42,831 nucleotides of DNA, from NCBI GenBank assembly GCA_029940475.1, contig JAPYUT010000016.1, positions 7,027 to 49,857 on the forward strand. Reading direction: 5' to 3'. Below are positions 16,585 to 25,599 of the stretch, one piece after another. Made by a program: the position numbers and the translations under genes. Under the pieces are notes generated by a model, which did not search any database, was not told the origin of the DNA, and was given only the letters and a program-made list of their open reading frames with translations. Positions within the stretch are counted from its first letter, which is position 1. Each line of letters starts with the position of its first letter. The DNA comes from Verrucomicrobiales bacterium (lineage in GTDB: Bacteria > Verrucomicrobiota > Verrucomicrobiia > Verrucomicrobiales > DEV007).

Positions 16585-17949
16585 ATGCGCGATTACTTCA
16601 TCAGGCGATTCCTGCTCATCCCACCAACGTTGCTGGGTATCACCTTCATCGTATTCCTGATCACGCGCGTGGTTCCGGGGGGTCCCATGGAGAGGGCCCT
16701 GCAGGAGGCACAAAAGGCCTCGGAGGGTGGCGGTTCCTCCGGCGGGCAGATGATGGGCGGGCTGGACGAGGAGCAGATTGAGGAACTGGAGGAGGAATAT
16801 GGTTATGACAAGACCATTTTCGTGGCTTACCTGCAATGGCTTGGGGTGCTGCCCCGTGAACGGCTTTTAAGCAAGGCGGAGTTCCGGCCACTGGGCAAGG
16901 ACAAGATCGGCGGCAACCTGGTCACCGACCCGGATAATGAGGTGCTGGTGGTTTTAAAGGGCAGCGGACGACAGGCGATGGTTACCCGCACAGGTAGCGA
17001 GGTTCAAGCTGTTTACGTCAAGAACGACAAGGTTGAGGGTGGAGTGAATGACTTCGACAACAAGGGCTGGAAGTTGCGTATCGAGACGGTCAGTGACCGC
17101 CAGCAGCGCTGGTCACGACGCAACGGGGAACCCAAAGGCAAGGCACCACAGAATTATGATGACCGTGTTGTGGCCTACAAGACGGATTTTTCCGGCCTGC
17201 TGCATGGAGACCTCGGCAACTCGACAAAGTTCAGCGAGCCGGTCTGGTCGCTGATCAGGGAGCGCATTCCGATTGCCCTTTATTTCGGCATCCTGACGAT
17301 CATCATCACCTACGGGATTTCCCTGCCCCTGGGAATTCTCAAGGCGATCAAGCACCGCACGGCGGTCGACAATATTTCATCAGTTCTCATCTTTATCGGG
17401 TATGCCATCCCGGGCTTTGCCCTCGGTGCATTGATGCTCATTCACCTGGGTGCCCGCGGCGGATGGTTTCCGCTCTTCGGCCTTACCAGCCCTGAGTTCT
17501 CTGAAATGGGTTTCCTCGAGAAGATTACCGACCTTGCCCATCACACCGTCCTGCCTCTTGCCTGTTATATCGTTGGCGGCTTTGCGTGGTTGACGATGAT
17601 GATGAAGAACAACCTGATGGAGAACCTCTCCACGGACTATGTGCGCACGGCGGTGGCCAAGGGGGCAAGTTTCCGCAGCGCGGTGTTCAGGCATGCTTTC
17701 CGCAACTCCATTATCCCGATTGCCTCGACCCTTGGCCAGTTGATCACCATCCTGGTCGGCGGCAGCATCCTGGTCGAGTCGGTGTTCGATATCCAGGGCT
17801 TTGGCCTGCTGCAATACCAGGCTCTCCTTGACCGGGACCAGACGGTGATCATGGGCACGCTGACCATTGCCGCCGCCCTGCTTTTGATCGGCAATATCCT
17901 CTCGGACATGATCGTGGCACTGATTGATCCGCGGGTGAAATTTAACTAA
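16585..17949 (+). CDS. yejB: Peptide ABC transporter permease, YejB-type with periplasmic insertion
   Basis: A 454-residue OppB/YejB-family permease, clearly longer than OppB (about 310) and YejB (about 360). Membrane helix 1 (residues 6-28) is followed by RVVPGGPM, a Gly/Ser/acidic stretch, the EEEYGYDKTIFVAYLQWLG box, then about 110 residues (91-200) with no equivalent in OppB, before DFSGLLHGDLGNSTKFSEPV resumes the family pattern. The insert is hydrophilic and Lys/Asp-rich and would lie in the periplasm. The coupling helix is YVRTAVAKGASFRSAVFRHA and the end ILSDMIVALIDPRVKF is normal. The ATG at 16585 fits helix 1; the in-frame ATG at 16537 only adds an unsupported leader. Confidence 0.92.
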   Translation: MRDYFIRRFLLIPPTLLGITFIVFLITRVVPGGPMERALQEAQKASEGGGSSGGQMMGGLDEEQIEELEEEYGYDKTIFVAYLQWLGVLPRERLLSKAEFRPLGKDKIGGNLVTDPDNEVLVVLKGSGRQAMVTRTGSEVQAVYVKNDKVEGGVNDFDNKGWKLRIETVSDRQQRWSRRNGEPKGKAPQNYDDRVVAYKTDFSGLLHGDLGNSTKFSEPVWSLIRERIPIALYFGILTIIITYGISLPLGILKAIKHRTAVDNISSVLIFIGYAIPGFALGALMLIHLGARGGWFPLFGLTSPEFSEMGFLEKITDLAHHTVLPLACYIVGGFAWLTMMMKNNLMENLSTDYVRTAVAKGASFRSAVFRHAFRNSIIPIASTLGQLITILVGGSILVESVFDIQGFGLLQYQALLDRDQTVIMGTLTIAAALLLIGNILSDMIVALIDPRVKFN

Positions 17950-17954
17950 ATACA

Positions 17955-19529
17955 ATGTTTTTCAAGCTCAGCGGACCATTCCTGATCCTTGCTGCCCTTC
18001 TCGGCAGCCTGGGGGAGGTCTGCAAGCTGGAGTTTCCCACGGTGCGCTTTGCCTTCACCCTCAGCAGGGAAATCAGCTGGCTCTCACCATGGTTCGGCTG
18101 GCTGGTGATGGTGCTGTTGCTGGGTGCCGGTATCTGGTGCATTCGGCGATTCTGGACGGCGGCTAATTTCACGCCGATCACCCAGCGCCGCATTGAGCGC
18201 TTCAAGTCGATTAAGCGCGGGTATGTCTCATTGTTGATTGTCGGTATGCTTGCAATGTTCGCGGCCCTTGACCATGTGCTGGTCGGCAACGAGGCACTGG
18301 CAGTCCGGCATGATGGAGCTTGGTCTTTTCCTGCCTTCACCCGTACGGTGGAGAAGGGTGCGGCTTATGGAGTTGAGGGTGACCAGGCACAGGCACCCGC
18401 CGATTACCGTAAACTCAAGAAGGATTTCCTGAAAGCTGCCGGGGGTGACCGGGTCTGGATGCCACTGATTGCCTTTGCCCCGACCGGGGACACCGTGGCC
18501 GCTGTTTCCACCGGACTGGAGGAAGGGGAAGGCGTGGTCAGGGAAGGTGATGATTTGTTTTCCGGGCTTGGCTCAAGGATTTACGATCTGGATGATCCGG
18601 CGCGTATGCATTTGCGTTTCCGTTTCCGTAAGGGCCTGAAGGACGGCCCGGTCGACGGCTGGAATCGTGATGGAAAACGGGTCTACGGCGCGCAATACGA
18701 GGCCGGCAAGTTGCTTGAAGGCTCACAGTCATGGAACGGGCAGGGTGAAGTGGAGGAATTTTTCAGGCAGCAATCAAGCGGGTTGCGTGTGATTCATTTT
18801 TCACCTTCACCGCCAAGCGCACAGCCTGGGCAACGGCATTTTCTCGGTACCAACTCAAGTGGCTATGATGTGGTTGCCTATCTCTTTGGCGGGTTGCAGG
18901 TAAACTTCAAGGCCGCCCTGGTCTATATCCCGCTGGTTTACGCCCTCGGGGTAAGCATTGGCCTGTTGATGGGATTCTTCGGGGGATGGTTTGACCTGAT
19001 CCTGCAGCGGGTCATTGAGATCCTTTCCAATGTTCCTTTCCTTTTCGTGGTGATGATCGCCAGCACCGCCGTGCCCGAGCGTCTCAAGGAGACGGCGGGT
19101 CTGTGGATGATCCTCTTGATCCTGCTTTGCTTTGGCTGGATGGGCATGACCTACCTGATGCGCACCTCCGCACTCAAGGAGAAGCAGCGCGACTATATCG
19201 CGGCGAGCCGGGTGATTGGTGCCTCGACACCAAGGATTTTGTTCCGCCACCTGTTGCCCAACTCAGTGGCGATCATTATCACCCTGGTACCGTTCTCCAT
19301 TTCCAGCCTGGTGCTGGCATTAACCTCACTGGATTACCTCGGCTTTGGCCTGCCGGCAAAATATGCCACCTGGGGACAGCTTCTGCGCGATGGCCTTGAG
19401 AATATAGCGGCACCCTGGCTGGTGACTTCCGCCTTCCTGGCACTGGTGGGGCTGTTGATCCTGATTACCTTTATTGGCGAGGCGGTTCGCGAGGCCTTTG
19501 ACCCCAAGAAATTCAGTTATTACCGCTAG
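17955..19529 (+). CDS. yejE: Peptide ABC transporter permease, YejE-type with extended N-terminus
   Basis: A 524-residue permease. The YejE signature is visible: after RIERFKSIKRGYVSLLIVG (helix) comes NEALAVRHDGAWSFPAF, then the periplasmic domain, FLGTNSSGYDVVAYLFGG, the coupling segment YIAASRVIGASTPRILFRHL, LTSLDYLGFGLPAKYATWG and the YejE-like end FIGEAVREAFDPKKF. Two features exceed the roughly 340-residue YejE: an extra N-terminal part with two hydrophobic segments (residues about 5-20 and 46-63), and a periplasmic domain of about 170 residues (120-290) instead of about 60. It follows yejB by five bases. Confidence 0.92.
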   Translation: MFFKLSGPFLILAALLGSLGEVCKLEFPTVRFAFTLSREISWLSPWFGWLVMVLLLGAGIWCIRRFWTAANFTPITQRRIERFKSIKRGYVSLLIVGMLAMFAALDHVLVGNEALAVRHDGAWSFPAFTRTVEKGAAYGVEGDQAQAPADYRKLKKDFLKAAGGDRVWMPLIAFAPTGDTVAAVSTGLEEGEGVVREGDDLFSGLGSRIYDLDDPARMHLRFRFRKGLKDGPVDGWNRDGKRVYGAQYEAGKLLEGSQSWNGQGEVEEFFRQQSSGLRVIHFSPSPPSAQPGQRHFLGTNSSGYDVVAYLFGGLQVNFKAALVYIPLVYALGVSIGLLMGFFGGWFDLILQRVIEILSNVPFLFVVMIASTAVPERLKETAGLWMILLILLCFGWMGMTYLMRTSALKEKQRDYIAASRVIGASTPRILFRHLLPNSVAIIITLVPFSISSLVLALTSLDYLGFGLPAKYATWGQLLRDGLENIAAPWLVTSAFLALVGLLILITFIGEAVREAFDPKKFSYYR

Positions 19530-19533
19530 ATCC

Positions 19534-21633
19534 ATGCGCTCCTTCCTGCACATTCTCCTGTTAACGTCCCTGGGTCTTGCCTCCTGCCGCCGGCCCGGGG
19601 AAGAGTCATCGGTTGGTGCGGATTTTGAGTCCTGGCGCCCCCGTTACAACCTTTACATCAGCAATTGGCTCAATGAGCAGGTTGCGGCGGCCTCTTCGTC
19701 CCTGGAACAATTGCAGCAGCAGCTTGGGGAGGCAACGGATACTGCTGGCAGGAAAAATCTCGGGGAGAGGATCAAGGACAAGCAGAAGGAACTGGACAGG
19801 TTCAAGGCCCGGCAACAACTCGGGGATTACCTGGCGATCCTTGAGGCCAAGGATGTTCCTGATGGCCTGGTATGGGAGAACGGCCAGGATCAGCCGGAGG
19901 TCGGGGATCCCGCTTCAAGAAAGGGCGGCAGCTTCCGCTATTTCATCACTTCCTTTCCGCCGACCATCCGGCCCTTTGGGCCTGAGTCGAACAATTCCTT
20001 TCGCGGCGAGCTCTATGACAACATCGAGATCGGCCTGATTGACCTGCATCCCGAGACAGGGGCCGTGATTCCCGGGGTGGCCAGTGAATGGGCCCTGGCT
20101 AAGGACGGCAAGACCGTGTTCTTCAAGCTCGACCCGGATGCGAGTTATAATGACGGGGTGCCGGTAAGTGCGATTGATTTCCTCTGGTTTGTCTATGTCC
20201 GCGCCTCGGACAATGTCGTGACCCCCTGGTTCAAGCAATACCTGCGTGAACAGTTTGCCAGGGTGGCAGCTTACGGTGAGCAGATCGTTGGCATTACCCT
20301 GCCGGAGCCCAAGCCCAACCTGCCCTATTCCGCGAGCATTCCGCCCTGCCCGCCGCATTTTTACAGGGAATACGGACCCGATTACAAGGAGCGCTACCAG
20401 TGGCGTGTGCCGCCGACAACCGCCGCCTACACCGTGCAGGACGGGGATCTCAAGAAAGGGGTCTCAATCACCCTTTCCCGTGAGGGTAACTGGTGGGCGA
20501 AGGACAAGAAGTTTTACCGCTACCGTTTCAATACGGATAAAATCCGCTACACGGTGGTGCGTGACATTTCCAAGGCGTGGGAACTTTTCCGGACTGGTGA
20601 GCTCGATTATTTTCCGATTTCCCTGCCGCAATACTGGTATGAGAAATCCGAGATGCCGCCGGTCTTTGACGGCTACGTCGAGCGTTATACGTGGTATAAC
20701 CAGTTCCCGAGGATTCCCTGGTCGCTTTATCTCAACCGCGCGAAGCCGCCACTGGATAACCTTGCCGTGCGCCTCGGGATCAACCACGCGACCAACTGGC
20801 AGAAGGTCATTGACGTGGTGTTCCGTGGTGATGCCTCGCGGCTGCCGGGCTGGACCAAGGGCTACGGGCGCTTTGACAACACGGAGATCACGGCAAGGCC
20901 CTTCTCGGTGACCAGGGCAAGGGAGTATTTTGCCAAGGCGGGATACACGGGTGAGGGGGATGACGGCATCCTGCGTAATGCGGCCGGCAAGAGGCTTGAG
21001 GTCGTGCTTACCTATTCAAAGATTCCCGTGCGTGAGAAGATGATGGGAATCCTCAAGGAGGAGGCACGCAAGGCGGGCCTTGATTTTATCCTCGACGGCC
21101 TTGATCACACCGTGGTTTACAAGAAGGAGATGCGCAAGGAGCACGAGGTGGTGTTTTCGGCATGGGGCTTCCAGCCTCCCTACCCGCGCTATTACGAGTA
21201 TTTTCATTCCAGCAATGCCTATGACGACAAGGGCAACCTCAAGCAGAATACCAATAATGTCTTTTCTTTCAAGGACGAGAGGATGGACCAGCTGGCGGTT
21301 GCCTACCGCAATGCGCGCACCGAGGAGGAACTCGAGGAGAGCGCGCATGAGATGCAGCAGATTATCCATGACTCCGGTGTCTATGTTCCCGGTTACATGA
21401 CTGAGTTCTCTCGCATTGGCTGCTGGCGCTGGCTGCGCTGGCCGGACTGTGAATTCACCGAGTTCAGCCCGCCGATGCGATACATACCGATGGAGAGTTA
21501 TGTGTACTGGGTGGATGAGGAAATGAAACGCGAAACACTTGAGGCCAAACGCTCCGGGAAGACCTTCCCCGAGGTGCAGGAAGTCAAGCAGCGCTATCGT
21601 ATCGGAAAGGAGCCGGCGGTGGGAAAACGATGA
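19534..21633 (+). CDS. yejA: Peptide-binding lipoprotein, SBP family 5, YejA-like
   Basis: A 699-residue solute-binding lipoprotein. The signal MRSFLHILLLTSLGLASC has a good lipobox (LASC, Cys18). A predicted coiled coil follows (about residues 45-90, rich in Glu, Gln and Lys, including SLEQLQQQLGEA), which is unusual in this family. The core resembles YejA: KGGSFRYFITSFPPTIRPFG, the YNDGVPVSAIDFLWFVYV box, GINHATNWQKVIDVVFRGDA, and PPYPRYYEYFHSSNAYDD followed by NTNNVFSFKDERMDQLA. It would deliver peptides to the YejB/YejE-like permeases. Its TGA overlaps the next ATG by four bases. The substrate is unknown; YejA relatives bind microcin C or murein-type peptides. Confidence 0.92.
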   Translation: MRSFLHILLLTSLGLASCRRPGEESSVGADFESWRPRYNLYISNWLNEQVAAASSSLEQLQQQLGEATDTAGRKNLGERIKDKQKELDRFKARQQLGDYLAILEAKDVPDGLVWENGQDQPEVGDPASRKGGSFRYFITSFPPTIRPFGPESNNSFRGELYDNIEIGLIDLHPETGAVIPGVASEWALAKDGKTVFFKLDPDASYNDGVPVSAIDFLWFVYVRASDNVVTPWFKQYLREQFARVAAYGEQIVGITLPEPKPNLPYSASIPPCPPHFYREYGPDYKERYQWRVPPTTAAYTVQDGDLKKGVSITLSREGNWWAKDKKFYRYRFNTDKIRYTVVRDISKAWELFRTGELDYFPISLPQYWYEKSEMPPVFDGYVERYTWYNQFPRIPWSLYLNRAKPPLDNLAVRLGINHATNWQKVIDVVFRGDASRLPGWTKGYGRFDNTEITARPFSVTRAREYFAKAGYTGEGDDGILRNAAGKRLEVVLTYSKIPVREKMMGILKEEARKAGLDFILDGLDHTVVYKKEMRKEHEVVFSAWGFQPPYPRYYEYFHSSNAYDDKGNLKQNTNNVFSFKDERMDQLAVAYRNARTEEELEESAHEMQQIIHDSGVYVPGYMTEFSRIGCWRWLRWPDCEFTEFSPPMRYIPMESYVYWVDEEMKRETLEAKRSGKTFPEVQEVKQRYRIGKEPAVGKR

Positions 21634-22601
21634 GCAGCTTTCTGGAGATAGAGAACCTGGCCACCGGGTTTCAGACCGAGCGCGGGTTGGTGCGTGCGGT
21701 CGACGGGGTATCCTTTGAACTGGAAAAAGGCAAGACTCTCGGTGTGGTGGGCGAGTCCGGATGCGGCAAGACGGTTACCGCGATGTCCATCGTGGACCTT
21801 CTTCCCAAGCCCTCAGGGGAAGTGCTTGAGGGTAGTATCCGATTTAACGGGGGTGAATTGGTCGGCGCGGGCCAGGAGAGGATGCAGCAGCTGCGCGGCA
21901 ATGAGATTGGTGTGATTTTTCAGGAACCGATGGCAGCACTCAACCCGGTGCACCGTATTGGCCGGCAGATTGCCGAGGCGCTCAAGCTGCATCAGGAGAT
22001 GGAGTCCCGGCAGGCGCTCCAGAAGGCGGTTGAGCTGCTGGACCTTGTCGGCATCCCGGTCCCGGAGCGCAGGGTCCTTGAGTATCCGCACCAGCTTTCC
22101 GGGGGCATGCGCCAGCGCGTGATGATTGCCATTGCACTGTGCTGTGAGCCGGACCTGTTGATCGCCGATGAACCGACCACGGCACTTGATGTCACCGTGC
22201 AGGCACAGATCCTTAACCTGATCTCAAGGATGCAGGATGACCTTGGCATGGCGGTCATGCTTATCACCCATGACCTCGGGGTGATTGCCGAGCAGTGTGA
22301 CGAGGTGGTGGTGATGTATGCCGGGCGTATTGTTGAGCGGGCCCCGGTTGAGGAACTTTTCGCAAATCCCCGGCATGCCTACACCAGGGGCCTGTTGGCC
22401 TCGATCCCGCGCCTTGAGAGTGAACGCAAGAGTGAGTTGCGAACCATTCCCGGCCAGGTGGCCGCCATTCAGGATTTTGTCGATGGTTGCCGCTTCTGCC
22501 AGAGGATGGAGCGTGGCGGTACGCTCACCAGGACCCGCCCCGCCTATGAGAAGGTCTCTCCGGGACATTTCCTGGAGCGCTGCCCGGAATGTGCAAAGTA
22601 A
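21630..22601 (+). CDS. Peptide ABC transporter ATP-binding protein, DppD type (second importer)
   Basis: A 323-residue ABC ATPase with Walker [10 protein letters not shown]-loop [15 protein letters not shown], signature [16 protein letters not shown], Walker [12 protein letters not shown] and a switch His in LITHDLGVI. The C-terminal extension is present ([20 protein letters not shown], then RCPEC), with cysteines where DppD-type proteins have them. In E. coli the Yej ATPase (YejF) is one polypeptide with two ABC modules; here the modules are separate genes, this one and the next. It overlaps yejA by four bases. Confidence 0.94.
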   Translation: MSSFLEIENLATGFQTERGLVRAVDGVSFELEKGKTLGVVGESGCGKTVTAMSIVDLLPKPSGEVLEGSIRFNGGELVGAGQERMQQLRGNEIGVIFQEPMAALNPVHRIGRQIAEALKLHQEMESRQALQKAVELLDLVGIPVPERRVLEYPHQLSGGMRQRVMIAIALCCEPDLLIADEPTTALDVTVQAQILNLISRMQDDLGMAVMLITHDLGVIAEQCDEVVVMYAGRIVERAPVEELFANPRHAYTRGLLASIPRLESERKSELRTIPGQVAAIQDFVDGCRFCQRMERGGTLTRTRPAYEKVSPGHFLERCPECAK

Positions 22602-22604
22602 GTG

Positions 22605-23654
22605 ATGAGTGAAGAAGACAACATTACGGGAAACGCGCCGCACGTAAACGAGTCGACCTTGCTGGAGGTTGAAGATTTAAAGATGCATTTTCCGGTGCGT
22701 GGCGGGGTGTTCTCACGCCAGGTTGGGGCGGTGCGCGCAGTGGACGGTGTCAGTCTGTCCATCGGCAGGGGGGAAACCCTCGGCCTGGTGGGGGAGTCGG
22801 GATGCGGCAAGTCGACGCTGGGCAAGGCCATTGTCCGCCTGCTCAATCCGACCGGCGGATCTGTCCGCTTCAAAGGAAGTGATATCACCCATATGTGGCA
22901 GAGGCAACTTCGACCCCTGCGGCAGGATTTCCAGATGGTGTTCCAGGATCCGGCCGAATCACTCGATGCGCGCATGTCTGTGGGTGAGCTGGTTGCTGAG
23001 CCGATGGTCATCCAGCGCATGGGCAACCGTGAGCAGCGCCGGGAGCGGGTGGCCGAGTTGCTCGACAGGGTGGGCTTGCCGCGGAGTGCCGCACAGAAGT
23101 TTTCCTTCGAGTTTTCCGGGGGGCAGCGCCAGCGGATTGGTATTGCGCGCGCGCTTGCGGTGAACCCTGACCTGCTGGTCCTTGATGAGCCGGTCTCCGC
23201 GCTGGATGTCTCAGTGCAGAGCCAGGTGCTTAACCTTTTAATGGAACTGCAGCGTGACCTTGGGCTTTCCTATCTTTTTATTGCCCATGACCTGGCGGTG
23301 GTGAAGCACGTCAGTGACCGTATCGCGGTCATGTATCTTGGCAAAATTGTCGAGATGACCGGGGCGGATGAGCTTTACCGCAACCCGCGCCATGCCTACA
23401 CCAAGGCGCTGATTGAGGCGATACCTGTTAGCGATCCCTCGCAGAGGCGTGACCATGAACCGCTGGAGGGTGAGGTTCCCTCGCCCATCAACCCGCCGCC
23501 GGGCTGTGCCTTCGGGCACCGGGTGAGTGCACCGGGCTATGAGGAGAGTATCGGCATGGATATCAGCCTGAAGGAGATTGAGCCGGGGCACTGGATTTCA
23601 GATTGCCCCTGTTGTGTCAGCGTGCAGCCTGCCGCCGGTATCATTGTAAGTTAA
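22605..23654 (+). CDS. Peptide ABC transporter ATP-binding protein, DppF type (second importer)
   Basis: A 349-residue ABC ATPase and the second nucleotide-binding subunit of the Yej-like importer. Walker A is GESGCGKS, the Q-loop MVFQDPAESLDARM, the signature EFSGGQRQRIGIARAL, and the Walker B LLVLDEPVSALD. The C-terminal extension ends in PSPINPPPGCAFGHR and SDCPCC, with the usual cysteines. The ATG at 22605 is preceded by an in-frame GTG at 22602. It starts three bases after the previous stop and ends 22 bases before a molybdenum-cofactor oxidoreductase gene, suggesting one transcript. Confidence 0.94.
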   Translation: MSEEDNITGNAPHVNESTLLEVEDLKMHFPVRGGVFSRQVGAVRAVDGVSLSIGRGETLGLVGESGCGKSTLGKAIVRLLNPTGGSVRFKGSDITHMWQRQLRPLRQDFQMVFQDPAESLDARMSVGELVAEPMVIQRMGNREQRRERVAELLDRVGLPRSAAQKFSFEFSGGQRQRIGIARALAVNPDLLVLDEPVSALDVSVQSQVLNLLMELQRDLGLSYLFIAHDLAVVKHVSDRIAVMYLGKIVEMTGADELYRNPRHAYTKALIEAIPVSDPSQRRDHEPLEGEVPSPINPPPGCAFGHRVSAPGYEESIGMDISLKEIEPGHWISDCPCCVSVQPAAGIIVS

Positions 23655-23676
23655 TCACGGGGAGCAATTGCAGTAG

Positions 23677-24336
23677 ATGGCGAGAACCTACCTGGAGCGC
23701 AAGGAGGCGTGGGCGGCGAAGATGCGCTCGGCACCGGTGCGCACCGAGCGGGTTGAGGGGCGGCTGCCTCCCGGGCAGCACACCGTGCAGGAGCTGCCGG
23801 TGCTGGACCTTGGGATTTACCCGGAGGTTGACTCCCCGGATTGGCGACTGGAGATCGAGGGCCTGGTGGAGGCGCCCCTGGCACTGGATCTGGATGGGTT
23901 GATGGCGCTGCCCCGGGTGGAGATGACCAGTGACTTTCATTGTGTGACCACCTGGTCGAAATACGACTGTCGCTGGGGCGGGGTGCCGATGACCGAGATC
24001 CTTGACCGGGTCAAGCCGACTGATGCAGCCAATTTTGTGCTGTTCACCTCCTATGACGGCTACACCACCAACCTGCCGGCTGCGGCACTCTTTGCTGAAG
24101 ATGTAATTCTGGCCACCTCAATGGATGGCGAAGTACTGAGTGTTAAGCACGGTGGACCGGTGCGGGTGGTTATTCCGCAGCTCTATGGATGGAAAAGTGC
24201 CAAGTTCATCCACAGGATCGACTTCCTGGCCGAGGATGTGTCCGGTTACTGGGAGAAGCGGGGCTATTCCAACACTGCCGACCCGTGGCTTGAGGAGCGC
24301 TTTTCCGGGGAAGAGGTTCCCGGTTGGCGGGATTAG
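23677..24336 (+). CDS. Molybdopterin-dependent oxidoreductase, sulfite-oxidase-like fold
   Basis: A 219-residue protein of the oxidoreductase molybdopterin-binding family (YuiH/MsrP/sulfite-oxidase fold). The molybdenum-ligand cysteine is in DFHCVTTWSKYDCRWGGV (Cys89). Further family segments are WRLEIEGLVEAPLALDLDGL, LFTSYDGYTTNLP, and HGGPVRVVIPQLYGWKSAKF near the cofactor. There is no signal peptide or Tat motif, so it should be cytoplasmic, unlike MsrP. No heme-containing partner gene adjoins it. It sits 22 bases behind the DppF-type gene, so it is probably transcribed with the peptide importer. The substrate is unknown; reduction of an S- or N-oxide, or oxidation of a small sulfur compound, is possible. 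Confidence 0.88.
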   Translation: MARTYLERKEAWAAKMRSAPVRTERVEGRLPPGQHTVQELPVLDLGIYPEVDSPDWRLEIEGLVEAPLALDLDGLMALPRVEMTSDFHCVTTWSKYDCRWGGVPMTEILDRVKPTDAANFVLFTSYDGYTTNLPAAALFAEDVILATSMDGEVLSVKHGGPVRVVIPQLYGWKSAKFIHRIDFLAEDVSGYWEKRGYSNTADPWLEERFSGEEVPGWRD

Positions 24337-24385
24337 CTTGCCGGTACAATTGATATAGCAACATTTTTAAAAGCCGGAGAATCCT

Positions 24386-25147
24386 GTGGGTGAAGAAAGT
24401 TCGTCAATGAAACCGCCTGCAGGTTCGACCCTTGCGCCTCTGATCATTAAATTGCTGATCACCGGGCTTATCCTGTCCACCGGCTTGCTTTGCCTTGTGG
24501 CCTCCCAGAAAGGCGCTCCCGAGGTGGCAACGGTGAAGATGGTGTGCGGGCTTATTACTTTGTGGATCGTGCTTGGCGGGGTGGCGATGCATCACTTTCG
24601 TGACAGGGCGCGGAAATTCATCCAGGGCTTACCTTTTGACTGGCGGGTGAAATTTACGCTTTCCGCCATCATCCTGGCCCTGGTGGAAGAGGCTATCGCT
24701 GTCTTGATGACCAACTTGGCACCGCTCCTGGGAGTAAAGAGCGAAGAGGCATACATCACCGCTTCCACCAGCTATCTTGATGTGGTTTTGTTCCACAGCG
24801 TCGTGGTGTTTGTTCCGCTTTTCATTGCCTGGGCGGTGTTGCTGACGCGCTATGATTTTTCGCCGTTTGCTGTTTTCCTGCTATTCGGTATCACGGGAAT
24901 CCTCTGTGAGGCGACCATCAACCCGGTGGGTGCGTTTTTTGGCGTCGCCCAATGGATTTTCATCTACGGCCTCATGGTTTACCTGCCTGCCTATTGTCTG
25001 CCTCAAGGGCGTGGGGCGCGGGCAGTGCGATGGTATCATTATGTTTTTGCAATCCCGGCGACCTTTCTCATCGCTCTTCCCCTGTTGGGTCCCCTTATTT
25101 ACTTTATAGGGCAGGTTTTGAAGCACCCCTCAGGAGCGCATTTCTAG
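24386..25147 (+). CDS. Polytopic membrane protein of unknown function
   Basis: A 253-residue integral membrane protein with about seven hydrophobic segments and short loops. I do not recognise the family. Helix 3 holds an acidic pair in ILALVEEAIAVL and helix 4 a His in LFHSVVVFVP. This loosely recalls intramembrane proteases of the CPBP or PrsW groups, but the rest of those motifs is not visible, so no function is assigned. The start is a GTG at 24386 with GGAG at 24376-24379, seven codons upstream of the first ATG (24407). It follows the molybdoenzyme gene by 49 bases and may be the last gene of that transcript. Confidence 0.78.
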   Translation: MGEESSSMKPPAGSTLAPLIIKLLITGLILSTGLLCLVASQKGAPEVATVKMVCGLITLWIVLGGVAMHHFRDRARKFIQGLPFDWRVKFTLSAIILALVEEAIAVLMTNLAPLLGVKSEEAYITASTSYLDVVLFHSVVVFVPLFIAWAVLLTRYDFSPFAVFLLFGITGILCEATINPVGAFFGVAQWIFIYGLMVYLPAYCLPQGRGARAVRWYHYVFAIPATFLIALPLLGPLIYFIGQVLKHPSGAHF

Positions 25148-25599
25148 CTTTGCAGCCGAGAGCCTTGTGAAGGGCGTAATTATTGAGGCTCTTCCCGGGC
25201 AACAGCAAGGGAACGGATCACTCCGCCTGCTTTTCCTCAGTTACCGCAGTTGCAGGTGTTTTTGGCTTCGGTTGCCATTTTCCGTAACACTCAACGATCT
25301 GGTCGCCGCTCTCACCTTGAACTGGTCGTTACCAAGGTCATTGAACGTGCCGCCGCCATGATGAAGATGCATAGGGGTTTTTTAAGGATCGGGATTTTAC
25401 GTGATCCTCTCCGGCAATGGCAAGGTTCAGATTACCCCTCAAAGTTAACCGGATAGATCAGGGCTTTGGAAAATCTTTTCGTGAGGGTGGGCGTGCACCC
25501 GGATTTTTTCACTGTCGATTTTTTTCTGGATGATTTCCCCGGCATTGCCACCTATAGAAAGGAATTCAAAAATGACTCATCCAGGCAAGATTCACCTCC
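25148..25599. other. Long intergenic region before gpmI
   Basis: No convincing gene is seen in this 452-base stretch. On the minus strand a 43-codon ATG-started frame (25372 to 25241) begins with MHLHHGGGTFNDLGNDQF. A shifted minus frame beside it (25330 to 25218) ends with the Lys/Pro-rich tail KWQPKPKTPATAVTEEKQAE but has no start codon. The two might be pieces of one frameshifted small protein, or chance. Upstream of gpmI is the AT-rich block TATAGAAAGG (about 25553-25562), which could hold a -10 element; no clear -35 or Shine-Dalgarno sequence is visible. Confidence 0.35.

Noticed and set aside
24386..25147. CPBP or PrsW intramembrane protease
   Set aside because: An EE pair and a membrane His are present, but the other conserved motifs of these families are not, so the call stays unknown.
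25218..25372. A ribosomal protein bTHX gene in the gap before gpmI
   Set aside because: The tail YGKWQPKPK recalls bTHX, but the GKGDxRTxRGKI part is missing and there is no start codon in that frame.
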